Counted from the first letter of the stretch, positions 32,701 to 40,963 are shown. The stretch: DNA of 64,000 nt from Streptomyces geranii (GCF_002954775.1 NZ_PJME01000030.1:1-64000); one strand, 5' to 3'. Numbers and translations are program-made. The notes: generated by a model from the letters alone, not told the origin.

Positions 32701-33567
32701 GTGAGCGAGAACCGCTCAGGCGGAAGTGCCCCCACGGTCCTTCGGATGGTCCTCGGCAAGCGGCTGAGGCATCTGCGGGAGCGGGCAGGCGTGTCGTTCG
32801 AGGAGGCCGCTCGGGCGATCGAGGTCACGCCGTTGACGGTCCGCCGGATGGAGAAGGCCGAGGTCGGCCTCCGCATCCCCTACGTGAAGGAGTTGCTGCG
32901 CACCTACGGGGTCCTGGCCAAGGAGGTCGACGACTTCCTGAAGCTGGCCAGGGAGGCCAACAAGCCCGGCTGGTGGTACAAGTACCGCGATGTGCTGCCG
33001 GACTGGTTCAGCGCCTATGTGAGCCTGGAGAGCGAAGCCACCGTCATCCGGCTCTACGAACCCCACTACGTCCCGGGCCTGTTGCAGACCCACGACTATG
33101 CCGCCGCGCTGCTGCGCATCGGCTTTCCCAACGAGAGTCCCGAGGACATCCGGCGCCGCGTCGACCTGCGGCTCAGGCGCCAGGATCTGCTCGACAAGCC
33201 CGAGGCGCCCGCCGTCTGGGCCGTACTGGACGAGACCGTACTGCGTCGGCCCGTGGGCGGAGCCGAGGTGATGCGGGCTCAGATCGACCACCTCGTCGAG
33301 GTGTTGGCGTACCCGAAGGTCCGTATCCAGATCATGCGCTTCGCCGTCGGCCCGCATCCCGGAGCCTTCGGCCCCTTCCACTACTTCCGCTTCGGCTTCT
33401 CCGAACTGCCCGACGTCGTCTACACGGAGAGCCTCGCCGGCGCGCAGTACTTCGACCAGCCCGCCGACGTCGTGACATACCTGGAGGTACTGGACCGGAT
33501 GTCCGTCCAGGCGGAGCCGGTCGCTCGGACCAGGGAGACCCTGGCAGCACTGCGTAAGGAGTTGTGA
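32701..33567 (+). CDS. XRE family regulator with DUF5753 domain
   Basis: A 288-residue regulator. The helix-turn-helix is at about 17-75 (LGKRLRHLRERAGVSFEEAA). The DUF5753 domain fills the rest (YEPHYVPGLLQTHDYAAALL and PGAFGPFHYFRF are typical). This is the regulator half of the actinobacterial XRE-DUF397 pair; relatives with BldB/WhiJ-type partners influence development and antibiotic production. The GTG at 32701 has GGAGG 6 nt upstream. The DUF397 gene follows after 3 nt. Confidence 0.85.
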   Translation: MSENRSGGSAPTVLRMVLGKRLRHLRERAGVSFEEAARAIEVTPLTVRRMEKAEVGLRIPYVKELLRTYGVLAKEVDDFLKLAREANKPGWWYKYRDVLPDWFSAYVSLESEATVIRLYEPHYVPGLLQTHDYAAALLRIGFPNESPEDIRRRVDLRLRRQDLLDKPEAPAVWAVLDETVLRRPVGGAEVMRAQIDHLVEVLAYPKVRIQIMRFAVGPHPGAFGPFHYFRFGFSELPDVVYTESLAGAQYFDQPADVVTYLEVLDRMSVQAEPVARTRETLAALRKEL

Positions 33568-33570
33568 ACC

Positions 33571-33816
33571 ATGGCAACCGACGGCCCCATCCACAGCGGG
33601 ATGCCCGCGTCCGAACTCGGCTCCGAGGGCTGGCACAAGCCCTGGAGCGGTACCAACGGCGGCAGTTGCGTCGAGGCCAAGCGACTGCCCGACGGCAGCG
33701 TCGCGTTCCGGCAGTCCAAGGACCCGGACGGGCCCGCGCTGGTCTACTCCCGGGACGAGATCGTGTCGTTCCTCGAAGGCGCCAAGTCCGGCCAGGCCGA
33801 CTTCCTGATCGCCTGA
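33571..33816 (+). CDS. DUF397 protein
   Basis: An 81-residue DUF397 protein with the family core WHKPWSGTNGGSCVEAKRL and VAFRQSKDPDGPALVYSRDE. Such proteins are encoded beside XRE-DUF5753 regulators and are thought to modulate or antagonise them. The ATG follows AAGGAG within the end of the XRE gene, so the two are co-transcribed and probably made together. Confidence 0.85.
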   Translation: MATDGPIHSGMPASELGSEGWHKPWSGTNGGSCVEAKRLPDGSVAFRQSKDPDGPALVYSRDEIVSFLEGAKSGQADFLIA

Positions 33817-33988
33817 CCGACCGACCGCCCACCCGCCTGACCCATCGGCGCGGGGTTCCGGCGCACGGCGCACCACCACACCCGCACAACCGGACAACCC
33901 GCACGCGCACTCCCGCCGTGCCGGAGTCCCGTACACACTGAGGGAGTTGACGCACCACCCGCACGCACCACACTCCGAAGGGAGCGGC

Positions 33989-34090
33989 ATGCGCACGCCG
34001 CCTCGCGTCCAGGGCCGAGCCATGCCGCCCGGGCGCACCGGCCTCCCCTGCCGAGCCGCTCCCCGAGGGGTGGGGACGACCTCGCGATGA
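33989..34090 (+). CDS. Short leader ORF coupled to the kinase-like gene (33 aa)
   Basis: AAGGGAG lies 5 nt before ATG 33989. The frame encodes 33 basic, Pro/Arg-rich residues (MRTPPRVQGRAMPPGRTG...) and its TGA overlaps the next ATG as ATGA. Composition suggests a regulatory leader rather than a folded protein. It mirrors the micro-ORF arrangement at 29437-29595. Confidence 0.4.
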   Translation: MRTPPRVQGRAMPPGRTGLPCRAAPRGVGTTSR

Positions 34091-34650
34091 GCCTGCCGCC
34101 GTCCGCCGCGGAGAGCATCGCCTCGTACCGGACCCTGGTCGTCGAGGGCCACGAGGGTGTCCGCCGCACGCATCTGTTCGCCGAACTGGCCTTGCTGGGC
34201 TTCCCGTTACGGTGCCGGCCGGGCGGTCTGCACCATCTGGACCCCACCCTGCCCTACCGCGACCTGCTGGCCGCGCCGGGCCCGCTCGTCATCGACGGCG
34301 GGATCGTCGGGGAACTCGTCTACGGTCCACTGCGCCACGGACGGTCCCGGGTGACCTGGATCCAGGTGCTCGACCTCGCCGAGGCGGTCGCCGAGCGCGA
34401 CGGCGCGATGCTCCACCTCACCGGCGCCGGGCCCGCCGCCGACGGCTCGGAGGCCACGGCCGCCGCCCTCGCGTACGCCCGGGTGTTCCGCACACTCGCC
34501 CAGCACGTACCCGTCGTCACCGTCGACATCACCGGACCGGCCACCGACCTGCCCGCCGAGTCGCCCCCCGAGCCGGGCCACCGCATCCGTGCACCCTCGT
34601 TCCGCCAGTCCCAACTCCGGCATACAACACGGAAGTTGACGATAGGTTAG
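34087..34650 (+). CDS. Thymidylate-kinase-like protein lacking Walker A lysine; TTA codon
   Basis: A 187-residue protein. It has the outline of a dTMP/dNMP-kinase-fold P-loop protein: strand plus loop TLVVEGHEGVRRTHLF where IEGxDGxGKST would be, then PLVIDGGIVGELVYGPLRHG (like the DR...SELVYG segment of nucleotide kinases) and a helix-rich C-terminus. The Walker Lys is replaced (GVRRT), so it may be an inactive or repurposed kinase. Codon 41 (34207-34209) is TTA, implying bldA control. Start 34087 overlaps the leader ORF stop. The assignment rests on motif layout only. Confidence 0.55.
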   Translation: MSLPPSAAESIASYRTLVVEGHEGVRRTHLFAELALLGFPLRCRPGGLHHLDPTLPYRDLLAAPGPLVIDGGIVGELVYGPLRHGRSRVTWIQVLDLAEAVAERDGAMLHLTGAGPAADGSEATAAALAYARVFRTLAQHVPVVTVDITGPATDLPAESPPEPGHRIRAPSFRQSQLRHTTRKLTIG

Positions 34651-34684
34651 CGAAGTCCGCGCGAGGCGAATCAGGAGAACCCCG

Positions 34685-35494
34685 ATGACAGACGGCCGGC
34701 CGACCCCCGACCAGGAAGCACTGTCCAAGATCGACACCACGGTGCCGCACTCCGCCCGTATCTGGAACTACTGGATGGGCGGCAAGGACAACTACGAGGT
34801 GGACCGCCAGGCGGGCGACGAGTACCGCGAGATCGCCCCCAACATCGAGACGATGGCCCGGGCCTCGCGCGTCTACCTCATCCGCGCGGTCACCTTCGTG
34901 GCCCGCGAACGCGGCATCCGCCAGTTCCTCGACATCGGCACCGGCCTGCCGACGTACGACAACACGCACCAGGTGGCCCAGAAGGTGGCCCCCGAGTCGC
35001 GCATCGTCTACGTCGACAACGACCCGCTGGTCCTGCGGCACGCGCAGGCGCTGCTCACCAGCACCCCCGAGGGCACCACGGACTACGTGGACGCGGATCT
35101 GCGCGAGCCCGAGAAGATCATCGAGGCGGCGGGCAGGTTCCTGGACTTCGACAAGCCGGTCGCGCTGATGCTGATGGGCATCCTCGGCCACATCCAGGAC
35201 TGGGAGGAGGCCAAGTCGATCACCCACCGCCTCCAGGCGGCGCTGCCCCCGGGCAGCTACTTCGTGCACTACGACAGCACCGACACCGACGAGGAGCTGA
35301 AGCGCGCGCAGCAGGGATACGACGACACGGGCGCCGTCCCGTACGTCCTGCGCAGCCCCGACAAGCTCTCCGCGCTCTACGAGGGTCTTGAGCTGCTGGA
35401 GCCGGGCATCGTCTCCTGCCCCCTTTGGCGCCCGGAGCCCGGCACCTCGCCGGAGCCGACGGACGTGTTCGGAGGGATCGCCTACAAGGCGTAA
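34685..35494 (+). CDS. SAM-dependent methyltransferase, PF04672 family
   Basis: A 269-residue paralogue of the methyltransferase at 6971-7792. It shares RIWNYWMGGKDNYEVDR at the N-terminus and FLDIGTGLPTYDNTHQVAQ in the SAM-binding loop. The substrate is unknown. RBS AGGAG precedes the ATG. It lies 35 nt after the kinase-like gene. In Streptomyces these methyltransferases often occur near XRE-DUF397 pairs, as here. Confidence 0.85.
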   Translation: MTDGRPTPDQEALSKIDTTVPHSARIWNYWMGGKDNYEVDRQAGDEYREIAPNIETMARASRVYLIRAVTFVARERGIRQFLDIGTGLPTYDNTHQVAQKVAPESRIVYVDNDPLVLRHAQALLTSTPEGTTDYVDADLREPEKIIEAAGRFLDFDKPVALMLMGILGHIQDWEEAKSITHRLQAALPPGSYFVHYDSTDTDEELKRAQQGYDDTGAVPYVLRSPDKLSALYEGLELLEPGIVSCPLWRPEPGTSPEPTDVFGGIAYKA

Positions 35495-35520
35495 CCCCCG
35501 CCGCCGGGACAGCCTCGCCG

Positions 35521-35606
35521 TCCGAGGCCGGCCCGCCACCCGAGGCCGGCCCGCCACCCGGGGCCGACCCGCCACTCGGAACCGATCCGTCGCCCGGGGC
35601 CGATCC
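35521..35606. repeat. 18-bp tandem repeats downstream of methyltransferase
   Basis: About five degrading copies of an 18-nt unit (CCGAGGCCGGCCCGCCAC at best) run between the methyltransferase stop and the next promoter. An open frame crosses it but the protein would be only Pro/Gly/Ala, so I read it as non-coding. Confidence 0.5.
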
Positions 35607-35648
35607 TTCACCACTTCCGCTGTACCGAGCGGTCGTGTTTAATGTCAG

Positions 35649-35664
35649 CCTGTCGATCGACAGG
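35649..35664. promoter_or_regulatory. Perfect 16-bp palindrome upstream of hydrolase
   Basis: CCTGTCGATCGACAGG is a perfect uninterrupted palindrome 33 nt before the hydrolase ATG, shaped like a TetR-family operator. TTTAAT just upstream (35638-35642) could be part of a -10. No TetR gene is adjacent; the nearest is at 47782. Confidence 0.55.
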
Positions 35665-35697
35665 ATTCCTGGCAATAGCCCGACCGAACGGAACCGC

Positions 35698-36633
35698 ATG
35701 TCCCTCCTCGCCAGGCCTGCGGTGGCCTCCCTCATCGCCAAGACGATGCAACGTCTCCTCACACTGGCGGGCAGTCGGTCCAGCGGGCGCGGTTCCGCCG
35801 CCGCGTACCACGCCCGCCTCCCCGAATTCCCGCGCCGGACCAGCGAGTTGACGATCCCGACCTCGGTCGCCCCGGCCCGCGTCACGGTCCACCGGCCCGC
35901 GACCGAGGACCCGGCCCCGCCGGTCCACGTGAACTTCCACGGCGGCGGTTTCATCCTCGCGGTGACGGAGACGGACGACGCCTTCTGCCGTGCCGTCGCA
36001 GCGCAGGCGGGCGTGGTGGTAGTCAATGTGGACTATGTCGTCGCTCCGCAGTACCCCTTCCCGGCCCCGCCCCGGCAGGCGTACGAGGTGGTCCGGTGGA
36101 TCGCCGGGCACGGCGCCGAGCACGGCTGGGACGGCACCCGGCTCACCGTCGGCGGGCAGAGCGCGGGCGGCGGTCTCGCGGCGGCCGTGGCACGCCAGGC
36201 CCTGGAGGAGAACGGCCCGTCGATCGCCCTCCAGGTCCTGCACTACGCGCCGCTCGACCTCGCGACCGCCGCGAAGGACAAGCCGGCGGCCATCGCCAAG
36301 CCGCTGCTGCGCCCGTGGATGGGCGAGGTGTTCGACAGCGCGTACGTCCCGGACCCGGCCCTGCGCGCCGACCGCCTCGTCTCCCCCGGCCACCCGAAGG
36401 AGACCGCGGACCTCAAGGGCATCGCCCCGGCCCTGGTCGTCACGGCCGCGCACGACCGCCTCCTGGCGGAGAACAAGCGCTACGCCGAGCGGCTGCGCCA
36501 GGTGGGCTCCCTGGTCGAGCACCACGACATGGCCGGCGTCGACCACGGCTACGACCTCGACGACGACGAGAAGGGCCGGGAGATCTACGCCTTCATCGCC
36601 GACCACGTACGGCGGGCCACGGCGGGCGCCTGA
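35698..36633 (+). CDS. Alpha/beta hydrolase, hormone-sensitive-lipase family
   Basis: A 311-residue esterase/lipase. The HGGGF oxyanion motif and the nucleophile elbow GQSAGG (Ser), the acid in TAAHDRLL and the His in VDHGY complete the triad. Family IV (HSL-like) enzymes hydrolyse short to medium acyl esters. No signal peptide is seen, so it is cytoplasmic or membrane-associated. The ATG at 35698 is taken because upstream in-frame sequence crosses the palindrome and 18-bp repeats. Confidence 0.8.
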   Translation: MSLLARPAVASLIAKTMQRLLTLAGSRSSGRGSAAAYHARLPEFPRRTSELTIPTSVAPARVTVHRPATEDPAPPVHVNFHGGGFILAVTETDDAFCRAVAAQAGVVVVNVDYVVAPQYPFPAPPRQAYEVVRWIAGHGAEHGWDGTRLTVGGQSAGGGLAAAVARQALEENGPSIALQVLHYAPLDLATAAKDKPAAIAKPLLRPWMGEVFDSAYVPDPALRADRLVSPGHPKETADLKGIAPALVVTAAHDRLLAENKRYAERLRQVGSLVEHHDMAGVDHGYDLDDDEKGREIYAFIADHVRRATAGA

Positions 36634-36686
36634 CTCCGGCGCCCGCCCCTCCCGTACGGCGCTGACCGCCGGCGTTCGCCGCCGGC

Positions 36687-37667
36687 TCAGCGCAGGGTGA
36701 GCGGGGTCTCCGTCTCGGCGCGGGTCAGCTTCTCCGGATTCCGGACGTAGTAAAGACCGGTGACGAGGCCGTTCTCGACGCGCATCGCCATGATGCCGTC
36801 GAGAACGCCGTCCAGGTGTACGGCGAGTGCGGTGCCGCCGTTGACCACGGTGGGGGCGACGGTGACCAGGCTCTTGTTCTTGCCGAGGGCGCCGACCAGG
36901 AAGCGGGCCACCTTCTCCGCGCCGTTGATCGGCCGCAGCGCGGCCTGTTTGATGCCGCCGCCGTCGTTCACCATGACGACGTCCGGGGCGAGGACGTCGA
37001 GGAGGGTCCGCGGATCCCCCGTCTCCAGCACACGCTGGAAGGACTCCAGAACGGCCCGGCTCTCGGCGGCGCTGACCGTCTGCCGGGGACGACGGGCGTC
37101 GACGTGCCGCCGCGCACGGCTGGCGATCTGGCGGACGGTCGCGGGTGTCTTGTCGACGGCGGCGGCGATCTCGTCGTACCCGGTGTCGAAGACCTCGCGC
37201 AGGACGAAGACGGCACGTTCGGTCGGCGAGAGGGTTTCGAGTACGAGCATCAGCGCCATCGAGACGCTCTCGGCCAGTTCGACGTCCTCGGCCACGTCCG
37301 GCGTGGTGAGCAACGGCTCGGGCAGCCACTGGCCGACGTAGGCCTCCTTACGGCGGCTCATCGTGCGCAGCCGGTTCAGGGACTGCCGGGTCGTGATCCG
37401 GACCAGGTAGGCGCGCTGGTCCCGGACCTCGGCGAGGTCGACCTTCACCCAGCGCAGCCAGGTCTCCTGGAGGACGTCCTCGGCGTCGGCGGCCGAGCCG
37501 AGCATCTCGTAGGCGACGGTGAAGAGGAGGTTGCGGTGGGCGACGAACGTGTCGGTGGCGGGGTCGATCTCCGGGACGGGGACGGGGACGGGGACGGAGA
37601 CGGGGGCGGCGGCAGAGGTGGGGGCAGGGGTGTGTGCGGGTTCGGGTGCGGGGGGCTGCTCGCTCAT
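36687..37667 (-). CDS. ECF41-type sigma factor with SnoaL-like extension
   Basis: A 326-residue sigma factor. Region 2 is about 40-105 and region 4 about 140-195. The linker motif WLPEP (114-118) and the C-terminal SnoaL-like domain with the DGGG motif (235-238) define the ECF41 group, where the fused domain takes over anti-sigma-like control. The N-terminus has a Pro/Val/Ala-rich stretch. GGAG lies close to the ATG at 37667. It sits downstream of an FAD oxidoreductase, as is usual for ECF41, and a matching promoter is seen at 39152-39178. Confidence 0.85.
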   Translation of the reverse strand: MSEQPPAPEPAHTPAPTSAAAPVSVPVPVPVPEIDPATDTFVAHRNLLFTVAYEMLGSAADAEDVLQETWLRWVKVDLAEVRDQRAYLVRITTRQSLNRLRTMSRRKEAYVGQWLPEPLLTTPDVAEDVELAESVSMALMLVLETLSPTERAVFVLREVFDTGYDEIAAAVDKTPATVRQIASRARRHVDARRPRQTVSAAESRAVLESFQRVLETGDPRTLLDVLAPDVVMVNDGGGIKQAALRPINGAEKVARFLVGALGKNKSLVTVAPTVVNGGTALAVHLDGVLDGIMAMRVENGLVTGLYYVRNPEKLTRAETETPLTLR

Positions 37668-37810
37668 GTCCTGGCTCCTGTCCGGTGCGGGTCCCGGCGG
37701 GGGGCCTGGTCGCCGGCGGTCCTCAGGAATGCTTGCACTGCATGCTCCCTTTCGGTTTGGGTTTCGGTCTCGTGGGCGGCCGTTGGCTGGGCGGATCGGC
37801 CCAACGACCC

Positions 37811-37840
37811 GACGACCCGTTCACCGGTCAACGGATCGTC
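37811..37840. terminator. 30-nt imperfect palindrome between oxidoreductase and ECF41 gene
   Basis: GACGACCCGTT, CACCGGTC, AACGGATCGTC: two 11-nt arms with one mismatch centred on ACCGGT. It lies after the oxidoreductase stop and about 145 nt upstream of the sigma factor start, so it may end one transcript or regulate the other. The rest of this 235-nt gap holds no feature I can name. Confidence 0.45.
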
Positions 37841-37902
37841 GGCTTGTCGGGCCGACAGGTCGACGCTGCCCGGCGCTCCGGTGCGACATGCGTGGCCGTG
37901 GC

Positions 37903-39102
37903 TCAGGCCGCGGGCTCGGTGACGGGCCGCTCCTGGTCGAGCTTCGCGCGGACCAGCGGGCGACGCTTGGCGTCCTTGGACCACCAGGTGTGCGCGCCGG
38001 GCTTGCGGGCCTCGTACGACAGCTGCCAGGGGATGCCACGGCAGATGAGTTCCTTGATCTTCGCGCCCGCCCGACCGCCGACGTAGTACTTCTTGGCGAG
38101 GTCGTCCTTGCTCATCACCTGGAAGACGCCGCCGCGTCGGCCCAGGCTGATGCAGGTCGCGACGAACCCCACCTCGACGGCGGCGGGCTGCTCGCCCGTG
38201 ATCCGGCTCAGTACCGTCTCGGCGGCCTGCGGGCCGAGCTGGACGGCTGCCTGGCAGCTCATCCGGAACGGCAGGTCGGAGGGGGCGGCGGAGTCTCCGG
38301 CGGCGACGATGCGCGGGTCGTCCACGCTCGTGAGCGTCTCGTCCGTGAGCAGGCGGCCCAGGGTGTCGGTACGCAGTCCGCTGCGGGCGGCGAGATCCGG
38401 TACGCCGAACCCGGCGGTCCAGATCGTCACGTCGCTCGGCAGTTCCCGCCCGTCGGCGAGGGCCACGGTGTCGCGGGTGACCGCCGTGACCTTGGTGCCG
38501 GGGCCGTCGAGGACGCGCACGCCGAGCGCGGTGAGCCGCTTGGCCACCGAGCGGCGGCCTCGGGGGTGCAGGGAGGGGCCGAGTTCGCCGCCGCAGACCA
38601 GGGTCACGGCGCGGCCCTGCTCCGCGAGTTCGGCGGCGGTCTCGATGCCGGTGGGGCCGGCGCCGACGACGGTGACGGGGGCGGTGGTGGGTGTGGCGTC
38701 GAGGACCGGGCGGAGTCGCTTCGCCTCCTCCAGGGCGGCGAGGGGGTGGGCGAACTCGGCGGCGCCCGGTACGCGGGGGGTGGCGCTGCCGCTGCCCACC
38801 GCGTAGACGAGGTGGTCGTAGCGGACGGTGGCGCCGCTGCCGAGGGTCACGGTGCGGGCGGGGGCGTCGATCAGGGTCGCGGTGTCCACGACCAGGTGGA
38901 CCCTGTCGGCGAGGATCTTGCGGTAGTCGACGAGTGCGTCTGCGGTGCCGCCGATGAGTTGGTGGAGGCGGATGCGGTCGACGAAGGTGGGGCGGGGGTT
39001 GATGAGGGTGACGGTGAGGTCGTTGCGCTGGGTGAGCCTGTTGGCGGCCATGACGCCCGCGTAGCCGCCGCCGATCACGACCACATCGATGTTCTCGCTC
39101 AT
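37903..39102 (-). CDS. NAD(P)/FAD-dependent oxidoreductase (NDH-2-like)
   Basis: A 399-residue pyridine-nucleotide disulfide-type oxidoreductase. The FAD loop is VIGGGYAGVMAANRL near the start, the NAD(P) loop is VVGAGPTGIETAAELAE at about 145-161, and the FAD-binding IVAAGDSAA lies near 265-275. There is no redox-active CxxxxC pair, so a quinone or small-molecule acceptor is likely. It is the expected oxidoreductase partner of the ECF41 gene. GGAG precedes the start within GGTGTCTCC on the opposite strand. Confidence 0.8.
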   Translation of the reverse strand: MSENIDVVVIGGGYAGVMAANRLTQRNDLTVTLINPRPTFVDRIRLHQLIGGTADALVDYRKILADRVHLVVDTATLIDAPARTVTLGSGATVRYDHLVYAVGSGSATPRVPGAAEFAHPLAALEEAKRLRPVLDATPTTAPVTVVGAGPTGIETAAELAEQGRAVTLVCGGELGPSLHPRGRRSVAKRLTALGVRVLDGPGTKVTAVTRDTVALADGRELPSDVTIWTAGFGVPDLAARSGLRTDTLGRLLTDETLTSVDDPRIVAAGDSAAPSDLPFRMSCQAAVQLGPQAAETVLSRITGEQPAAVEVGFVATCISLGRRGGVFQVMSKDDLAKKYYVGGRAGAKIKELICRGIPWQLSYEARKPGAHTWWSKDAKRRPLVRAKLDQERPVTEPAA

Positions 39103-39151
39103 GGTGTCTCCTCCGTTTGGCCGACGCCCCTGGGGTGGGGTTCGGTCTCAA

Positions 39152-39178
39152 GACACCGGTGGGTCGGGGGCTGTGACA
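39152..39178 (-). promoter_or_regulatory. ECF41-type promoter
   Basis: On the minus strand TGTCACA (39178-39172) is followed after 16 nt by TGTC (39155-39152). TGTCACA is the established ECF41 -35 and the -10 consensus is CGTC, so three of four -10 bases match. It lies about 50 nt upstream of the oxidoreductase ATG, the expected target of the ECF41 sigma factor encoded downstream. Confidence 0.6.
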
Positions 39179-39195
39179 GGTCCGGACAGATTTTT

Positions 39196-39482
39196 TTCGC
39201 CCCCGCCGCCCCTACCCGTCCCATCCCTGGGGGCTGCCGCCCCCAGACCCCCCTTGGGGTGGGTGGGCAAGGCGGCGGTGGGTGGGGGGTTGATCGGCCT
39301 GAACGGCCTCGTCCTCAAGCGCCGGACAGGCTGAGTGGTGCCGGCCGCGGTTTGAGTTTTCAGCGCAGGCCGGCATCTCCAGCCCGTCCGGCGTTTGAGG
39401 ACGAGCGCGTTCAGCGCGATAGGCGGGGGTCTGGGGGCGCAGCCCCCAGAGGATGGGAACGGGTAGGGGCGGCGGGGGCGAA
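39196..39482. repeat. Nested inverted-repeat element, 287 bp
   Basis: Outer arms 39196-39252 and 39425-39482 are near-complementary; each holds the block GGGTAGGGGCGGCGGGGGCG or its complement plus a GGGGGC..GCCCCC hairpin. Inner arms 39300-39334 and 39380-39412 (GGCCTCGTCCTCAAGCGCCG and its complement) nest inside. Blocks like these recur between genes in Streptomyces from memory. The whole could fold into one long stem. This accounts for the 390-nt gap before the transporter gene. Confidence 0.65.
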
Positions 39483-39496
39483 GAAAGCCGCTGCGG

Positions 39497-40846
39497 TCAG
39501 GCCGTCCTCGTCAGTTCCTCCGCCTTCTTCGGCGCCTGCCGCCCACCCCGAGCCCCCACCCCCGTCAACCCGACGAACACCGTCGCCAGAACCGCCGCCA
39601 CAGCGAACGCAGTGAACCCCCAGCTCTCCGACCCGTTCGCCACCAACCGACCCCCCAGCCACGGCCCGAACACCGCCCCGAAGCGTCCGATGCCGGACAC
39701 CCAGCCCACCGCCGTCGCCCGGTTCGCGTCGGTCGAGCGGCCTGCCACCGTCGCGTAGATCATCGCCTGGGCGCTGAAGAGGAACAGGCCGGTCAGGAAC
39801 ACCACCGTGTACGTGAGCGGCAGTGCCATGTGGATGCCCAGGAGGTAGACGCCCACCGCCGTACCCGCGAACCAGATCGTGGCGATCCGCGCCGAACCGT
39901 AGCGGTCGGAACAGCGGCCGGCGATCAGCATGCCCACGATGCCACCAAGGTTGATCACGATCAGGAAGGAGAGCGACGAGCCCAGCTCGTAGCCCGCGCC
40001 CCGCATCATCGTCGGGAGCCAGTTGCTGACGCCGTACACCAGGAGCAGGCCGCAGAAGGACGCCAGCCAGAACAGCACCGTCGTACGCCACAGGCTGCCC
40101 CGGAACAGGGCCGCCACCGCGCTCCAGCGGTCCCCGGCGGCGGGGCGGTCCGGTGCCGCGGCCGGCAGTTCGACGTCGTAACGGTCCGCCAGGGCGCGGG
40201 CCTCCTCCATGCGGCCCTTGGCCATCAGGAAGCGCATCGACTCGGGCAGGTACTTCGCGACCAGCGGGACCCCGACCAGAAGCGGGAGCACGCAGATCCA
40301 GTAGGCGACACGCCAGCCGTCGGGGCCGCTCGTCCACAGGCCCAGGAAGCCCGCCATGATGCCGCCCGCCTGGTGCGCGGTCATCAGCGTGCCGACGATC
40401 AGCGCGCCCCGGCCGCGTGGGGCGTACTCGGAGACCATCGTGATCGTCGTGGGGAGAAGGCCGCCGAGGCCCAGGCCCGCGATGAAACGGCCGAGGCCGA
40501 ACACGCCCAGGCTGGGGGCGACCGCGCACAGGGCGGAGGCCAGCGAGAAGACCGCCGTGCAGGTGAGGATGACCTTCTTGCGGCCGATCCAGTCGGTGAC
40601 CGTGCCCGCGGACAGGGCACCGATCAGCATGCCGAAGGTGGCGTAGCTGCCCAGGTCACCGGCCTGGGCGGGGACCAGCCCGAGCGCCTTGTGCTCCAGC
40701 ATGTGGGGCAGTTCGGCGCCGTAGACGAACATGTCGAGGCCGTCGAAGAAGACGACCAGCCAGCACAGGCCGACGACGAGCACGGCCAGTCTGCCGCCGC
40801 GCGCGGGCGGGGCGGCGGTGGGGGCGGGGACGGGAGACGGAGACAT
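39497..40846 (-). CDS. MFS transporter, aromatic acid:H+ symporter family
   Basis: A 449-residue, 12-span major facilitator. The first span carries FFDGLDMFVYGAELP, close to the DGxDxxxxG motif of the AAHS family (PcaK, GalT). The loop 2-3 motif GTVTDWIGRKKVI is present. It probably imports the aromatic acid degraded by the adjacent operon. Its promoter holds the same ATTGTTGACAA operator as gntR, so both are likely under the GntR protein. Confidence 0.85.
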   Translation of the reverse strand: MSPSPVPAPTAAPPARGGRLAVLVVGLCWLVVFFDGLDMFVYGAELPHMLEHKALGLVPAQAGDLGSYATFGMLIGALSAGTVTDWIGRKKVILTCTAVFSLASALCAVAPSLGVFGLGRFIAGLGLGGLLPTTITMVSEYAPRGRGALIVGTLMTAHQAGGIMAGFLGLWTSGPDGWRVAYWICVLPLLVGVPLVAKYLPESMRFLMAKGRMEEARALADRYDVELPAAAPDRPAAGDRWSAVAALFRGSLWRTTVLFWLASFCGLLLVYGVSNWLPTMMRGAGYELGSSLSFLIVINLGGIVGMLIAGRCSDRYGSARIATIWFAGTAVGVYLLGIHMALPLTYTVVFLTGLFLFSAQAMIYATVAGRSTDANRATAVGWVSGIGRFGAVFGPWLGGRLVANGSESWGFTAFAVAAVLATVFVGLTGVGARGGRQAPKKAEELTRTA

Positions 40847-40918
40847 CGTTGTTTCCTATCGTCCGGCAGGAGAGCGGAGTGAGGGTATGGGGGGGTGGGG
40901 GGTGGGGAGATGCGGTCG

Positions 40919-40963
40919 ACCGTAGGGAGCCGTCCCGCTAGTGTCAACGTTTTTGTCAACAAT
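40919..40963 (-). promoter_or_regulatory. Promoter and GntR operator of the MFS gene
   Basis: On the minus strand TTGACA (40947-40942) and TACGGT (40924-40919) are 17 nt apart. ATTGTTGACAA (40963-40953) lies just upstream and matches the gntR promoter motif at 45480-45470 exactly. An operator next to the -35 fits repression. Confidence 0.65.

Noticed and set aside
35521..35606. Coding Pro/Gly repeat at the N-terminus of the hydrolase
   Set aside because: The frame is open, but the hydrolase aligns from 35698, and the region includes a perfect operator-like palindrome and possible -10.
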